Source: Rheinheimera faecalis
Lineage (GTDB): Bacteria; Pseudomonadota; Gammaproteobacteria; Enterobacterales; Alteromonadaceae
Direction of reading: 5' to 3'
Length of the DNA: 64,000 nt
Assembly (NCBI RefSeq): GCF_021290965.1
Contig: NZ_JAJOYT010000004.1
Location: 186,001 to 250,000, forward strand
Shown: positions 1 through 9,320 of the stretch, piece by piece
Numbering within the stretch: position 1 is the stretch's first letter
How the letters are laid out: each line of letters opens with the position of its first letter
The notes under the pieces: model-generated
Database searches by the model: none
What the model was told of the DNA's origin: nothing
Seen by the model: only the letters and a program-made list of their open reading frames with translations
Position numbers and translations under genes: made by a program

Positions 1-84
1 AAAAAGTATCTGATGTAAGAGGAAAAATTGCCCGGATGCACTAAGATCAAAGCGGATAGACACTAAAAAATAAAGAGGCCGCTT

Positions 85-927
85 ATGAACGTTCAACACC
101 TTCTATGCAGCGCTGTAGTTTGTCTGCTGTTGTTTGGCTGTACACCTGCTGAAACTCAAAATTCTGCCGTTATTACTCCTGATGCTGTCACTAAAGTGGC
201 AGAAACTCCAGCTGAACCCAAAGCTGCACCCTGCCAGCTAAAACTGGGTTTTGAATCCTGGGAACCCTACCAATACGTTGGATTGGAACAACAAGCCAGT
301 GGACTGGATATTGAAATAGTGCAAGCCGTTGCTGGTCGTATGAACTGTACGCTGGTGCTGCAACATGGTACCTGGCAAGATTTGTTAGGTCAGTTCAGGC
401 AAGGGCAATTGGATGTGCTGTTGGGAGCATCCAAAACACCAGCCCGTGAAGAATTTGCCCTATTTTCAGAGCCTTACCGCGCGGAGCAGTTCCAACTGTT
501 TGTTCGTAAGGATGATGTCGATAAATACAACTTTGACTCTGTGGCACAAATGGTCGCCGCTAAACACAAGGTTGGGCTTATCAGTGATTATTATTATGGT
601 GAACAAATAACCGCCTTGTACAGTGACGATCAAATGCGACCCCAGTTTGTTGAATCAACGATGAGTGAACAAAATATCGCTGTGTTGCTGGACGATCAGG
701 TCGACGCTGTACTGGAAGATAGTTTTGTCGGCGCCGCTATTATCCGGCGCAAAGGATTAGAGCAGCAGGTACAACCTCACAGCATCAAGCTGGAAGAAAC
801 ACCTATTTATGTGATGTTCAGTAAATCAACTGTGCAGCCGGAGCAGGTCAGCTCCTTTAATCAGGCGCTGCAGCAGTTAAAAGACAGTGGCGATTATCAA
901 CAACTGCTCAGCAAGTACCAGAGTTAA
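85..927 (+). CDS. periplasmic solute-binding lipoprotein (SBP family 3)
   Basis: A 280-residue protein starting at ATG 85, with GAGG about 7 bases upstream. Residues 1-19 form a lipoprotein signal ending in the lipobox LFGC, so it is probably anchored to a membrane on the periplasmic side. After a low-complexity linker (about 20-50) comes a bacterial solute-binding family 3 domain: KLGFESWEPYQY, then GLDIEIVQAVAGRMNC, then the DVLLGASKTPAREEFALFSEPY motif region typical of amino-acid binding proteins. No permease or ATPase gene is adjacent, so it may be an orphan binding protein or a sensor-like component. The ligand cannot be read from the sequence. Confidence 0.85.
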   Translation: MNVQHLLCSAVVCLLLFGCTPAETQNSAVITPDAVTKVAETPAEPKAAPCQLKLGFESWEPYQYVGLEQQASGLDIEIVQAVAGRMNCTLVLQHGTWQDLLGQFRQGQLDVLLGASKTPAREEFALFSEPYRAEQFQLFVRKDDVDKYNFDSVAQMVAAKHKVGLISDYYYGEQITALYSDDQMRPQFVESTMSEQNIAVLLDDQVDAVLEDSFVGAAIIRRKGLEQQVQPHSIKLEETPIYVMFSKSTVQPEQVSSFNQALQQLKDSGDYQQLLSKYQS

Positions 928-936
928 CTTACTCGT

Positions 937-1047
937 CGTACTTGAAGCGGCAGCGTTGTTGACCGCGCTGCTCGCCCCAGTCACATAGGACAACTATGCT
1001 CCTGGGGGCTCGTGCACTTGTCGCCTAGCTGCAACTCCAATTACTTA
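937..1047. repeat. intergenic long imperfect inverted repeat
   Basis: The gap between the binding protein and mutH is one long imperfect palindrome. The core is CATAG-gacaa-CTATG, flanked by CCCCAG/CTGGGG, and the outer arms align as further imperfect complements out to CGTACTTGAAGC on the left and the ttactt near 1046 on the right. It would form an extended RNA hairpin between two convergent genes and could act as a terminator. It resembles the dispersed extragenic palindromes found near gene ends in many marine gammaproteobacteria; that resemblance is from memory and was not searched. Confidence 0.5.
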
Positions 1048-1057
1048 GAGAATGGTA

Positions 1058-1729
1058 TTAGTTGGTTCCAAACTGATGGGCCAGCAACGAAGCTGTAAAG
1101 CTGGCCTTTAAATAAAAGCCTCTGGGCAGGGTTTGAATAGGTTGGCCATCAGCGCCAATAGCGGAAGTTAAGGCTTTGCTATTGGCCGCTTTAGGCCTTA
1201 ACTGCAGTACTTTGCCGTGGGCGCCTTTAATCTGATCGATGCCACCTAATACAATCAGCTCCATCAACTCTTCCCAGTCCTGTTGTAATAAGGCGTGCTG
1301 CTCTGCATCCGGGCTCCATAAAAAAGCGCTGCCAATTTGACGTTCAGCCAACGGAATTGCGCGTTCGGCCAGTATAGGCACAAACAAAACCTTGCTGAGC
1401 TTGCGACAAACCCAGGACTCGTGCCAGCGTAAACCCGCAACATCAGTTAAGGGCGCCACACAAACATAAGTGCTTTCCAGAGGTTTACCAAATCTATCCA
1501 CAGGTAAGGTTTTCAGTTCTACACCCAAATGTGGAAAATCAGGTTCAGCTTTGCTGCCACTGCTGGCGCCTAGCACCAGTTCAAGCAATTGACCCACAGT
1601 GCCTTTGTCGCGTTGCAGATTCGCAGGCAGTTGCAACTGACATTGCTCTGCCAATTGACCTAAAGTCAGGCCTGCAATCAGGGCACAACGTTCCACTAAT
1701 TCTTCGATGTTTTTTGGTGGCAGGCTCAT
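1058..1729 (-). CDS. mutH: DNA mismatch repair endonuclease MutH
   Basis: MutH nicks the unmethylated strand at hemimethylated GATC sites after activation by MutS and MutL. The restriction-like active site D-x(n)-E-x-K is visible as PDFPHLGVELK. The reading frame stays open upstream to 1828, but the ATG at 1729 (MSLPPKNIEELVERC) gives 223 residues, close to the roughly 229 of E. coli MutH, and the upstream extension looks like translated intergenic DNA. It is transcribed leftwards, opposite rppH, in the conserved mutH-rppH-ptsP-lgt-thyA neighbourhood. Confidence 0.95.
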   Translation of the reverse strand: MSLPPKNIEELVERCALIAGLTLGQLAEQCQLQLPANLQRDKGTVGQLLELVLGASSGSKAEPDFPHLGVELKTLPVDRFGKPLESTYVCVAPLTDVAGLRWHESWVCRKLSKVLFVPILAERAIPLAERQIGSAFLWSPDAEQHALLQQDWEELMELIVLGGIDQIKGAHGKVLQLRPKAANSKALTSAIGADGQPIQTLPRGFYLKASFTASLLAHQFGTN

Positions 1730-2110
1730 AAAAGCGTTATAAATACAGCAGTGATTCAGGTCTTTAAAAACATTAACATTTTTTGATTTATTTTGCTGCT
1801 CAAAAAGCAAACAAAGCAAGTTATGCACAGTTGTAACACTGCTTAAATAGCAGTCTTTTCAATCTAACTTAATGTTTCTTATAGTTATTTTTCTGTTTTT
1901 AATTGGGTGTTATTCCAGCATTTCAAAGTTATTCAAGAACAAAAACACCCTTATGCACAGCTTTATGTACAGAGCCTGTGTAGAAGTTCACAGTGAGCGC
2001 TAATTAATCAGCTAAATTGTGGATAACTCTGTAGAAAATACAATTTGCCGAAGTCGTGACTTTATGAAAGAATCGATGAAACAACAGCTGTAAATAAGCT
2101 AGAGGTTTTT
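1730..2110. other. mutH-rppH divergent intergenic region (no gene seen)
   Basis: About 380 bases separate the MutH start from the GTG of rppH. The stretch is AT-rich and must hold promoters for both genes, but I could not pick a convincing -35/-10 pair. It encodes no credible protein and I see no strong hairpin or repeat in it. Confidence 0.5.
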
Positions 2111-2629
2111 GTGATCGACGCTGAAGGCTTCAGAGCCAACGTCGGCATTGTAATATACAACCACCAGGGACAGGTGTTTTGGGCAAGGAGATACGGTCAA
2201 CATTCCTGGCAGTACCCACAGGGCGGCATTGATGATGGGGAAACCCCTGAGCAGGCCATGTACCGCGAGTTAAATGAAGAAGTTGGTTTACAGCCTGAAG
2301 ATGTAGAAATTATTGCTGTAACCAAACACTGGCTAAGGTACAAGTTACCTAAGCGTTTAATTCGACGAGACAGTAATCCGGTGTGTATAGGGCAAAAGCA
2401 AAAATGGTTTTTGTTGCGCCTGACCTGTAAGGATGAAGACGTAAATCTGTTAAAAACTTCGCATCCGGAGTTTGATGACTGGCGTTGGGTCAGTTATTGG
2501 TATCCGGTGCGTCAGGTCGTCGCCTTTAAGCGGGAAGTGTACCGCAAGGTGATGAAAGAGTTTGCCCCTATTGCTTTGCCGTATCTTCGTAGAGATGGAA
2601 AAAATGAGAAGTTAATCAGAAGGGGTTAG
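2111..2629 (+). CDS. rppH: RNA pyrophosphohydrolase RppH (NudH)
   Basis: A 172-residue Nudix hydrolase that removes pyrophosphate from triphosphorylated mRNA 5' ends and so starts RNase E-dependent decay. It begins with the RppH-typical [15 protein letters not shown] from a GTG codon at 2111. The Nudix box GX5EX7REUXEEXGU is complete ([20 protein letters not shown] followed by VGL). The neighbours, mutH upstream and ptsP two bases downstream of its stop, are the usual gammaproteobacterial arrangement, so it is probably co-transcribed with ptsP. Confidence 0.96.
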   Translation: MIDAEGFRANVGIVIYNHQGQVFWARRYGQHSWQYPQGGIDDGETPEQAMYRELNEEVGLQPEDVEIIAVTKHWLRYKLPKRLIRRDSNPVCIGQKQKWFLLRLTCKDEDVNLLKTSHPEFDDWRWVSYWYPVRQVVAFKREVYRKVMKEFAPIALPYLRRDGKNEKLIRRG

Positions 2630-2631
2630 GA

Positions 2632-4899
2632 ATGCTGAGCCAGTTAAGGCGCATAGTGCAGGATGTGGCGCAAGAGCCGGTACTGAATAACGCATTGGCT
2701 GGCTTAGTCTCGAATGTAAAAAATGCTCTGAAAACAGAGTGTTGCTCTGTTTATTTGGCCGACTATGATCAGCAGCATTTTATGCTGATGGCTACAGATG
2801 GCTTAAATCCTGAAGCGGTAGGCCAGATCTCTATTGGTTTTTCCGAAGGCTTGATTGGCTGGGTAGGTCAGCGTGAAGAGCCGATCAACTTAGCGCAAGC
2901 TCATTTACACCCTCGTTTTAAAGTCACCCCTGAAGTCAGTGAAGACAGGTTTTCTGCCTTTTTAGGCTGCCCCATTATTCATCATCGCAAAGTGCTGGGT
3001 GTATTAACCATACAGCAGGGCGAATCACGGGTATTCAGTGAGGACGAGGAATCATTTTTAGTCACGCTAGGCGTGCAGCTGGCGTCTGTGTTAGTCAATG
3101 CAGAAATGCGACAGGCGGCCAGTCAGAATTCAAAACAACAAAAAAGTACAGGTCAGTTGCTGGGTTTACCCGGTGCGCCTGGTATAGCTATTGGTGAAGG
3201 TTTTGTGCTGGAACCGTCCAGTGACTTTGATGCGATTTCGCTGAAAAAAGTCGATGATCCGGAAAAAGAGCTATCGCGTTTTTACAAAGCCGTCAAAATT
3301 ACCAAAGCCGAATTTAATCGATTAGCTGAACGTATGGCCGGGCATTTGCCGCCGGACGCTTTGGCTATTTTTGATGTCTACCATCAGTTGTTAGACGCAG
3401 CCAGCCTTGGCAATGAAATTGAAAAACAAATTCAGGACGGCTGGTGTGCTAAAAGCGCACTGAAACGTGTGGTGGAAAAGTTTGCCCGCCAGTTTGATGA
3501 TATGGACGACCCCTATCTGCGCGAACGCGGTACTGATATTCGTGACTTAGGCCAAAGGGTACTGAATCATTTGCTCGACACAGAGCAGCGCCATCATAAG
3601 TTGCCGGAAAAAGTAGTGTTGGTGGCCGATAACGTCACCGCCACTATGCTGGCCGAAATTCCACGCGCTCAACTGGTGGCTATTGTTTCGCTCAAAGGCT
3701 CTGTCAACTCACACGCCGCTATTATGGCCAGGGCTTTGGGTATTCCTGCGGTGATGGGCCTCGACGAGTTGCCACTGTTTCACTGGCAAAGTCAGCGTTT
3801 GATAGTGGATGGTTACCGTGGCCAGATTTTAGTGGGGCCAGCTGAAGCCATAGTGGCTGAATACCAGGCGTTGATCAGTGAAGATGCACAGCTTAGCGCA
3901 CGTTATCAGTCTGAGATGCATTTAAACGCACAGAGCGCTTGTGGTGCGCCTTTTAGCTTGATGATCAATGCTGGTCTTGCAATTGAGTTGGAAAGTGCCC
4001 AGCCGTCTTATACAGACGGTATTGGTTTATACCGCACTGAATTCCCTTTTATTATGAGAAACCGTTTCCCAACGGAAGCGGAGCAAATCGAACTCTATAA
4101 AAAAGTGCTGGCGTCGCACCCGACTAAAGCCGTGGTGATGCGCACTTTAGATGTTGGCGGTGATAAAGCGCTGCCTTATTTCAGCATTATTGAAGAAAAC
4201 CCCTTTTTAGGCTGGCGTGGTATTCGGTTAACTTTGGATCACCCGGAAATTTTCCTGGTTCAAATTCGCGCCATGCTCAAAGCCAATATAGGCCAGGGCA
4301 ATTTACATATTTTGCTGCCGATGATTTCGGACTTAGCCGAAGTGGATGAATCGCTGCGTTTAATCAAACAAGCAACTTTTGAGCTGACGGATGAATTAGC
4401 AGGCACTGAAGTGCAGCTGCCAAAAGCCAAAGTGGGTGTGATGATTGAAGTTCCATCCATTATGTATCAGTTGCCTGAACTGGCGCGCAAGATTGATTTC
4501 TGCTCTGTCGGCACCAACGATTTAACTCAGTATTTATTGGCTGTTGATCGCAACAATCCACGAGTCGCGGGTTTGTATGATGCGATGCATCCTGCGGTAC
4601 TGCGTGCTTTGCACCAAATGTCATTACAGGCTCAGGGCTTACAGTTGCCTATGAGTATCTGTGGGGAGTTGGCAGGTGAACCTGCTGGTGTGCTGATTTT
4701 AGCAGCCATGGGCTATGACAAATTCAGTATGAACAGCAGTAACCTGGCAAAAATTAAATGGTTACTGCGAAGAGTGAATATGTCTGAACTGCAATTGCTG
4801 CTGCCGGAAATTCTGGCTTGTCAGTCGCCAAAACAAGTTCGTCTGCACGTACAACGTTTCCTCGATCAAAAGCAGCTGTTGAACCAATTACGTGCTTAA
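2632..4899 (+). CDS. ptsP: phosphoenolpyruvate-protein phosphotransferase PtsP (enzyme I-Ntr)
   Basis: A 755-residue nitrogen-PTS enzyme I that autophosphorylates from PEP and passes the phosphate to NPr. An N-terminal GAF domain (about 1-160) is followed by the EI N-terminal domain, then the phosphohistidine motif GSVNSHAAIMARALGIP with the active-site His at residue 361. The C-terminal PEP-binding TIM barrel carries DFCSVGTNDLTQYLLAVDR. The length agrees with E. coli PtsP (about 748). It starts two bases after the rppH stop, preceded by GGGGTTAGG. Confidence 0.96.
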   Translation: MLSQLRRIVQDVAQEPVLNNALAGLVSNVKNALKTECCSVYLADYDQQHFMLMATDGLNPEAVGQISIGFSEGLIGWVGQREEPINLAQAHLHPRFKVTPEVSEDRFSAFLGCPIIHHRKVLGVLTIQQGESRVFSEDEESFLVTLGVQLASVLVNAEMRQAASQNSKQQKSTGQLLGLPGAPGIAIGEGFVLEPSSDFDAISLKKVDDPEKELSRFYKAVKITKAEFNRLAERMAGHLPPDALAIFDVYHQLLDAASLGNEIEKQIQDGWCAKSALKRVVEKFARQFDDMDDPYLRERGTDIRDLGQRVLNHLLDTEQRHHKLPEKVVLVADNVTATMLAEIPRAQLVAIVSLKGSVNSHAAIMARALGIPAVMGLDELPLFHWQSQRLIVDGYRGQILVGPAEAIVAEYQALISEDAQLSARYQSEMHLNAQSACGAPFSLMINAGLAIELESAQPSYTDGIGLYRTEFPFIMRNRFPTEAEQIELYKKVLASHPTKAVVMRTLDVGGDKALPYFSIIEENPFLGWRGIRLTLDHPEIFLVQIRAMLKANIGQGNLHILLPMISDLAEVDESLRLIKQATFELTDELAGTEVQLPKAKVGVMIEVPSIMYQLPELARKIDFCSVGTNDLTQYLLAVDRNNPRVAGLYDAMHPAVLRALHQMSLQAQGLQLPMSICGELAGEPAGVLILAAMGYDKFSMNSSNLAKIKWLLRRVNMSELQLLLPEILACQSPKQVRLHVQRFLDQKQLLNQLRA

Positions 4900-4995
4900 C
4901 AGGACCAAGGGCTGTTACAATGTTTGACCTTATCAAGATGTGTGCATCCGAGCCGGTGCCCTACTGATTTATTGATTAGAACAGGACTTTTCATA

Positions 4996-5823
4996 GTGGA
5001 CTCTTATTTTTTATTCCCTCAAATTGACCCGGTGATATTCAGCATCGGGCCTGTAGCCGTGCGTTGGTATGGCTTGATGTATGTGATCGCTTTTTTACTG
5101 GCGAACTGGCTGGCAAACCGGCAAGCCGATAAACCTGGCTCGGGCTGGACCCGCGATCAGGTCAGTGACTTGCTGTTTTTCGGCTTTTTAGGCGTCATTG
5201 TCGGTGGTCGCGTTGGTTATGTATTGTTTTACAGTTTCAGTAACTTTATTGCCGACCCATTGTATTTATTCCGCACCTGGGAAGGCGGCATGTCCTTCCA
5301 CGGCGGCGTGTTAGGTGTGATGGCCGCTATGGCCTGGTTTGCCTGGCGCAATAAAAAACGTTATCTGGAATTGGGTGATTTTGTCGTGCCGCTGCTGCCT
5401 TTGGGCTTAGCTTTTGGTCGTTTAGGTAACTTTATCAACGGCGAATTGTGGGGCCGTACTACAGACGTGCCATGGGCTGTGTTATTCCCTAACGCCGGTA
5501 TGTTGCCTCGCCATCCGTCTCAGCTGTATGAACTGTTGGGTGAAGGCATCATCCTGTTTATTTTGCTGCAGTTGTACAAACGCAGAAATCCGCCTGCCGG
5601 TAACGTCGCAGGTTTATTCCTGCTGGGCTATGGTACAGCGCGTTTTATTATCGAATTCTTCCGTGAACCTGATGCGCATTTAGGTTTATTGTCTCTGGGC
5701 ATGTCGATGGGACAGTGGCTCTGTATTCCAATGATTGTTGCTGGTTTAGGGCTGATTATTTGGGGTTACGCTCGTGAAAAGAATGGTCGCGAAAATACAG
5801 TGAAGAAAGAGAGCAAGGCATGA
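4996..5823 (+). CDS. lgt: prolipoprotein diacylglyceryl transferase Lgt
   Basis: An inner-membrane enzyme that moves diacylglycerol from phosphatidylglycerol to the lipobox Cys of prolipoproteins. The chain is strongly hydrophobic with about seven membrane segments and holds the family signature [15 protein letters not shown] chose the GTG at 4996 ([19 protein letters not shown]), nine bases after AGGA, because it aligns with the E. coli start; an in-frame TTG at 4924 would add 24 residues unlike the family. The last four bases overlap thyA (ATGA), so the two genes are probably translationally coupled. Confidence 0.94.
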   Translation: MDSYFLFPQIDPVIFSIGPVAVRWYGLMYVIAFLLANWLANRQADKPGSGWTRDQVSDLLFFGFLGVIVGGRVGYVLFYSFSNFIADPLYLFRTWEGGMSFHGGVLGVMAAMAWFAWRNKKRYLELGDFVVPLLPLGLAFGRLGNFINGELWGRTTDVPWAVLFPNAGMLPRHPSQLYELLGEGIILFILLQLYKRRNPPAGNVAGLFLLGYGTARFIIEFFREPDAHLGLLSLGMSMGQWLCIPMIVAGLGLIIWGYAREKNGRENTVKKESKA

Positions 5824-6653
5824 AGCAGTATTTAGACTTAATGCGCCATGTGCTGGAACATGGCCATAAAAAATCTGATCGCACCGGCACAGGCACCATC
5901 AGCGTGTTTGGTTATCAGATGCGTTTTGACTTAAGTCAGGGTTTTCCGTTGGTGACGACCAAAAAGTGTCACCTGCGCTCCATTATTCATGAGCTGTTGT
6001 GGTTCCTCAAAGGCGACACCAATATTCAGTATCTGAAGGATAACAAAGTCAGTATATGGGATGAATGGGCGACAGAGCAGGGCGATTTGGGCCCTGTCTA
6101 TGGTGCGCAATGGCGTAGCTGGCAAACACCGGATGGCCGGGTGATCGATCAAATCAGCCAGCTCATACATGACATTAAAACTAATCCAGACTCACGTCGT
6201 TTAATCGTCAGCGGCTGGAATCCTGCGGTACTACCAGATACCAGGTTCAGCCCAAAAGATAATGCGGCTATGGGCAAACAGGCCTTGCCGCCTTGCCATA
6301 CCTTGTTTCAGTTTTATGTGCATGATGGCAAATTATCCTGCCAACTGTATCAGCGCAGTGCTGACATTTTCCTTGGTGTGCCTTTTAATATCGCAAGTTA
6401 TGCTTTGCTGACCATGATGGTCGCGCAGGTCTGTGATTTAACACCAGGTGATTTTGTGCATACTTTTGGTGATGCGCATTTGTACAGCAATCATATGGCT
6501 CAGGTAAACGAGCAGTTAAGTCGCACACCACATCCATTGCCACAAATGAAGCTGAACCCTGCTATCAAAGATATTTTTGGTTTTACTATCGAAGATTTTG
6601 AGCTGGTCAATTATTTAGCACACCCAGCCATCAAAGCCCCAATAGCCATCTAA
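5820..6653 (+). CDS. thyA: thymidylate synthase ThyA
   Basis: A 277-residue enzyme that methylates dUMP to dTMP using 5,10-methylene-tetrahydrofolate. The catalytic cysteine lies in [13 protein letters not shown], followed by [18 protein letters not shown], which contacts the nucleotide. It is slightly longer than E. coli ThyA (264) because of an insertion around [14 protein letters not shown]-like sequence ([14 protein letters not shown]) just before the active site. It overlaps lgt by four bases, the usual lgt-thyA operon. Confidence 0.97.
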   Translation: MKQYLDLMRHVLEHGHKKSDRTGTGTISVFGYQMRFDLSQGFPLVTTKKCHLRSIIHELLWFLKGDTNIQYLKDNKVSIWDEWATEQGDLGPVYGAQWRSWQTPDGRVIDQISQLIHDIKTNPDSRRLIVSGWNPAVLPDTRFSPKDNAAMGKQALPPCHTLFQFYVHDGKLSCQLYQRSADIFLGVPFNIASYALLTMMVAQVCDLTPGDFVHTFGDAHLYSNHMAQVNEQLSRTPHPLPQMKLNPAIKDIFGFTIEDFELVNYLAHPAIKAPIAI

Positions 6654-6670
6654 AACCTGAAAATAGGATC

Positions 6671-6713
6671 AGATCACAGGGTTAACTGTTAAGCCTGTGA
6701 TCTAACCTCATTT
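6671..6713 (+). terminator. probable terminator after thyA
   Basis: A ten-base-pair stem AGATCACAGG/CCTGTGATCT with a 13-base loop starts 17 bases after the thyA stop. It is followed by a loose T-rich run (cattttatt), so it is a fair but not classic intrinsic terminator. It separates the housekeeping block from the flagellar genes. Confidence 0.5.
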
Positions 6714-6743
6714 TATTCGTAGCAAAAAACCGTCAAAATTATC

Positions 6744-6759
6744 TGGCATCAATTTTGCT
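6744..6759 (+). promoter_or_regulatory. sigma-54 promoter for the FlgO-type operon
   Basis: TGGCATCAATTTTGCT matches the sigma-54 consensus TGGCAYG-N4-TTGCW with the invariant GG-N10-GC spacing. It lies about 50 bases before the first FlgO-type gene, so these three genes are probably in the FlrA/FlrC-controlled middle class of polar flagellar genes. Confidence 0.75.
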
Positions 6760-6806
6760 GTATATCATGCATAGATAAATAAGCGACGGCTAGGCCGGGG
6801 GCTACA

Positions 6807-7403
6807 GTGCGGATATTCGGGTTAGTCATTACAGTATTGCTGTTGTGCAGCTGCAGTTCTTTGCCACAAGGGCAAGATATTGCCGATCCTGTAAAGGTCT
6901 CAAAAGCAGAACAACATCCTCCTTTGTTGTTTTACACCGAGCGTCTGGCAGACCAGCTTTTTCATAAATTACAACCTCTGGAGTCCGGTGCTATAGCTGT
7001 CACCACTTTTGCTGATGTACAGCTGATGGCGCCAGATACTAGTCGTAAGTCCAGCTACAACGCCTCCTTGCAGCTGCAGGAAAGTATGCAGACGGTGGCC
7101 ACTCAGCTGGGCTATCAGGTTAGTGAAATACGCTTAAATGATGCTGTGTTGGTGCACTCTGGTTTTGAGAATTCCTTAGGCCGCGATCTTAGCCTGCTGG
7201 CGCAAAATCAACAGGCGCGTTATGTGATTACAGGAACCCTGACCGAAGGGGAAGTGCATATCACAGTGAATGCCAAATTAATTGACCTGAAAAGCCAGCA
7301 AGTACTTGCTGCCGCATCCAGTGTTATTCCAGTAGCTGTGTTATGGCCCAACGAGCAGTTGCAATTGCGCCATAATAAGTTGTATCGCAATTCGGAGTCT
7401 TAA
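6807..7403 (+). CDS. FlgO-family lipoprotein, copy 1
   Basis: A 198-residue lipoprotein: signal peptide with lipobox LCSC at the N terminus, then an FlgO-type domain (about 45-190) containing a TGTLTEG strand-turn and ending LAAASSVIPVAVLW. FlgO in Vibrio is an outer-membrane lipoprotein needed for full motility, linked to the H-ring/outer-membrane part of the sheathed polar flagellum. It starts at GTG 6807 with a weak purine-rich ribosome site. It heads a three-gene run of related lipoproteins behind a sigma-54 promoter. It is the most divergent of the three and lacks the clear TPTGDFTFSR-type motif. Confidence 0.75.
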   Translation: MRIFGLVITVLLLCSCSSLPQGQDIADPVKVSKAEQHPPLLFYTERLADQLFHKLQPLESGAIAVTTFADVQLMAPDTSRKSSYNASLQLQESMQTVATQLGYQVSEIRLNDAVLVHSGFENSLGRDLSLLAQNQQARYVITGTLTEGEVHITVNAKLIDLKSQQVLAAASSVIPVAVLWPNEQLQLRHNKLYRNSES

Positions 7404-7406
7404 TTG

Positions 7407-8153
7407 ATGACTAGATATAGCCACCTTATTCTTTTATGCGGCATGACAACCCTGGCTTCTGTATCAGGTTGTGCACCTTTGATTGATACAGACTCGCAGG
7501 GTAAGCCGGTAGTGCCAGCGAATAAGGTGGAACTGCAGCAAGGCCGGGTGACCTACAAGAAGGATGATCCAGCGGCTCATCCAGATCACTTGTATGTCAA
7601 TGAATACGACAGCGCAACGACTCAAAACGCCCGCATGGTCGGAATGAATCCGGCAAGCTACAAGCCTGAACCTGCTATTACGGTGAATCACTATGTTCAA
7701 AGCATGATGCATGATTTAGCTGCCAATCTTGAAGTGTTAAGTACAACCTTTAGCCTTGGCGTGACCAGTTTTGTTTACCTGGATGGGGATTATCAGCAAG
7801 GTGACTTATTAGGTAATCAACTCTCTGAAGCTTTTATGCACGAAGCCACTCAGTTTGGTATAGCGGTGACTGATTTTAAAACTACAGATTATATTCGTGT
7901 AACCCCTACAGGTGACTTTACTTTTAGTCGCGATTTCCTTGAACTGACCCAACAATACCCCATCAGTGTCGTGCTGGGTGGAACCTTAGTTCGTCATCAG
8001 GGCGGGGTATTAGTGAATGCACGTATGGTGAATGTGAACGATAAAAAAGTGTTGGCTACAGCTCAGACCTTTATTCCACAAAATGTGGTTCAGGCCTTAA
8101 AAGCGACACATAGCGCACCTTTGTTGCAGTTAAAAGCAGCAGGAACTCCTTAA
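7407..8153 (+). CDS. flgO: FlgO-family lipoprotein, copy 2
   Basis: A 248-residue lipoprotein with lipobox VSGC and the clearest FlgO domain of the three (about 95-230): GDLLGNQLSEAFMHEATQFG, then the conserved VTPTGDFTFSRD and VLGGTLVRHQGG. It is expected in the outer membrane at the polar flagellar base. I chose the ATG at 7407, nine bases after GGAG; an adjacent TTG at 7404 is less likely. It begins three bases after copy 1 ends, so the two are surely co-transcribed. The symbol flgO is assigned by domain and context, not by orthology testing. Confidence 0.8.
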   Translation: MTRYSHLILLCGMTTLASVSGCAPLIDTDSQGKPVVPANKVELQQGRVTYKKDDPAAHPDHLYVNEYDSATTQNARMVGMNPASYKPEPAITVNHYVQSMMHDLAANLEVLSTTFSLGVTSFVYLDGDYQQGDLLGNQLSEAFMHEATQFGIAVTDFKTTDYIRVTPTGDFTFSRDFLELTQQYPISVVLGGTLVRHQGGVLVNARMVNVNDKKVLATAQTFIPQNVVQALKATHSAPLLQLKAAGTP

Positions 8154-8175
8154 CAAGCTGAAACTGGAACTCTTT

Positions 8176-9093
8176 ATGAACTCACTGAATTCAACTATGA
8201 CCTCAGTCTCGGCCAAAGCTTTGCTAACAGCCGTTGTGTTGTGGTTATCGGGTTGCGCGACTTCGACTACTGAAGCTGCTAAAGATGCAGAAATGGTTGC
8301 CAGCCAGCCTGCTGCAACGGATAACAATCAGACTTCCGGAGATAGTTACACTGAATCCTCTGTTGTGGTCAGCTCGTCCACTGAATTGTGCCGCTGTGAT
8401 TCCAACACGTCTGGGAGTTCTCAAACTCAAAGTGCGACAACACAAAACAGGGATAGCGAATGGTTTGGTTTAACGCAGCCTTTTCAGGAAGCTGAGCCAG
8501 CCATGGGTATTGCACAGAACTCGCAATTAGACAGTGCTGCAGTGAACAACGGTCAGCCGATCCCGGGTTTAGCGGTAAAACAATTTAGCCGCAGAACTTT
8601 GCCATCCGAATTAGCTGCTGCAGGTGCCGATCCTCAGGCGTATAATTCGGCGCCTATGTTCCATCAAAGCCGAAAATCGCTGAGTGACTATGTGGCTCAA
8701 CTGGCATTTAAACTGGCTGGCAATCAACAACTTCAGGGTGTGAAGGTTGGGGTGGCAAGCTTTGTCCTCTTTGATTCTCAGCTAGAACAAACCAGCGCTA
8801 TAGGTAATCAACTTGCCGAAGAGTTGAGTACTGTATTGCCAGGTTATGGCGCTGCAGTGATCGAATATAAACTGACAAAAAATATTACTGTGGGCCCAAC
8901 AGGTGATTTGTCTTTATCCCGCAGTACGTCAAAGCTCAGGAATCCACAGGGCATAGACTACGTGCTGACAGGCACTATGACCCCCACACGTCGTGGCCTG
9001 CAAATTACCAGCAGAGTCGTCTCTACAAGAGATAATGTTGTGATTAGTTCAGCCAGCACCTTAATACCAGCCTTGGTATTACAACAGCTTTAA
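8176..9093 (+). CDS. FlgO-family lipoprotein, copy 3, with Ser/Thr-rich linker
   Basis: A 305-residue lipoprotein (lipobox LSGC). Residues 30-150 are a polar, Ser/Thr/Gln-rich, probably disordered linker with an odd CRCD motif. The C-terminal FlgO-type domain (about 165-300) has AIGNQLAEELSTVLPGYG, VGPTGDLSLSRS and VLTGTMTPTRRG, matching copy 2 segment by segment. It closes the sigma-54 lipoprotein operon. The long linker suggests it spans a greater distance in the periplasm or at the surface; this is inference. Confidence 0.75.
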   Translation: MNSLNSTMTSVSAKALLTAVVLWLSGCATSTTEAAKDAEMVASQPAATDNNQTSGDSYTESSVVVSSSTELCRCDSNTSGSSQTQSATTQNRDSEWFGLTQPFQEAEPAMGIAQNSQLDSAAVNNGQPIPGLAVKQFSRRTLPSELAAAGADPQAYNSAPMFHQSRKSLSDYVAQLAFKLAGNQQLQGVKVGVASFVLFDSQLEQTSAIGNQLAEELSTVLPGYGAAVIEYKLTKNITVGPTGDLSLSRSTSKLRNPQGIDYVLTGTMTPTRRGLQITSRVVSTRDNVVISSASTLIPALVLQQL

Positions 9094-9138
9094 GCTTTAG
9101 ACACCTGAATAAAACAAGATAGGATCGAAGTGAAAAAA

Positions 9139-9213
9139 TGGCCGCCCCAACAGGAATCGAACCTGTAACTGCCCCTTAGGAGGGGGCCGTTATATCCATT
9201 TAACTATGGAGCG
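9139..9213 (-). tRNA. tRNA-Arg(CCT)
   Basis: The reverse strand folds as a full cloverleaf: acceptor CGCTCCA/TGGGGCG, D-arm core GTTAAATGGATATAAC, anticodon stem GCCCC/GGGGC around loop CTCCTAA (anticodon CCT, reading AGG), and T-arm ACAGG-TTCGATT-CCTGT. CCA is encoded at the 3' end. It is nearly the same as E. coli tRNA-Arg(CCT) in the D and anticodon arms. It sits between the FlgO operon and flgT. Confidence 0.97.
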
Positions 9214-9320
9214 GATTAACAGAAGACACTAAGCTAGCACAGCTGGCGAATCCTGTGAACTCCAGTTGAATCAACAGGTTCTTTATTGAACAATAAGCTA
9301 CGGTTTTAGCGGGTAATTCG

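Noticed and set aside
4924-4995. Upstream TTG extension of Lgt
   Set aside because: The extra residues do not resemble the family, and GTG 4996 has AGGA nine bases before it and matches the usual N terminus.
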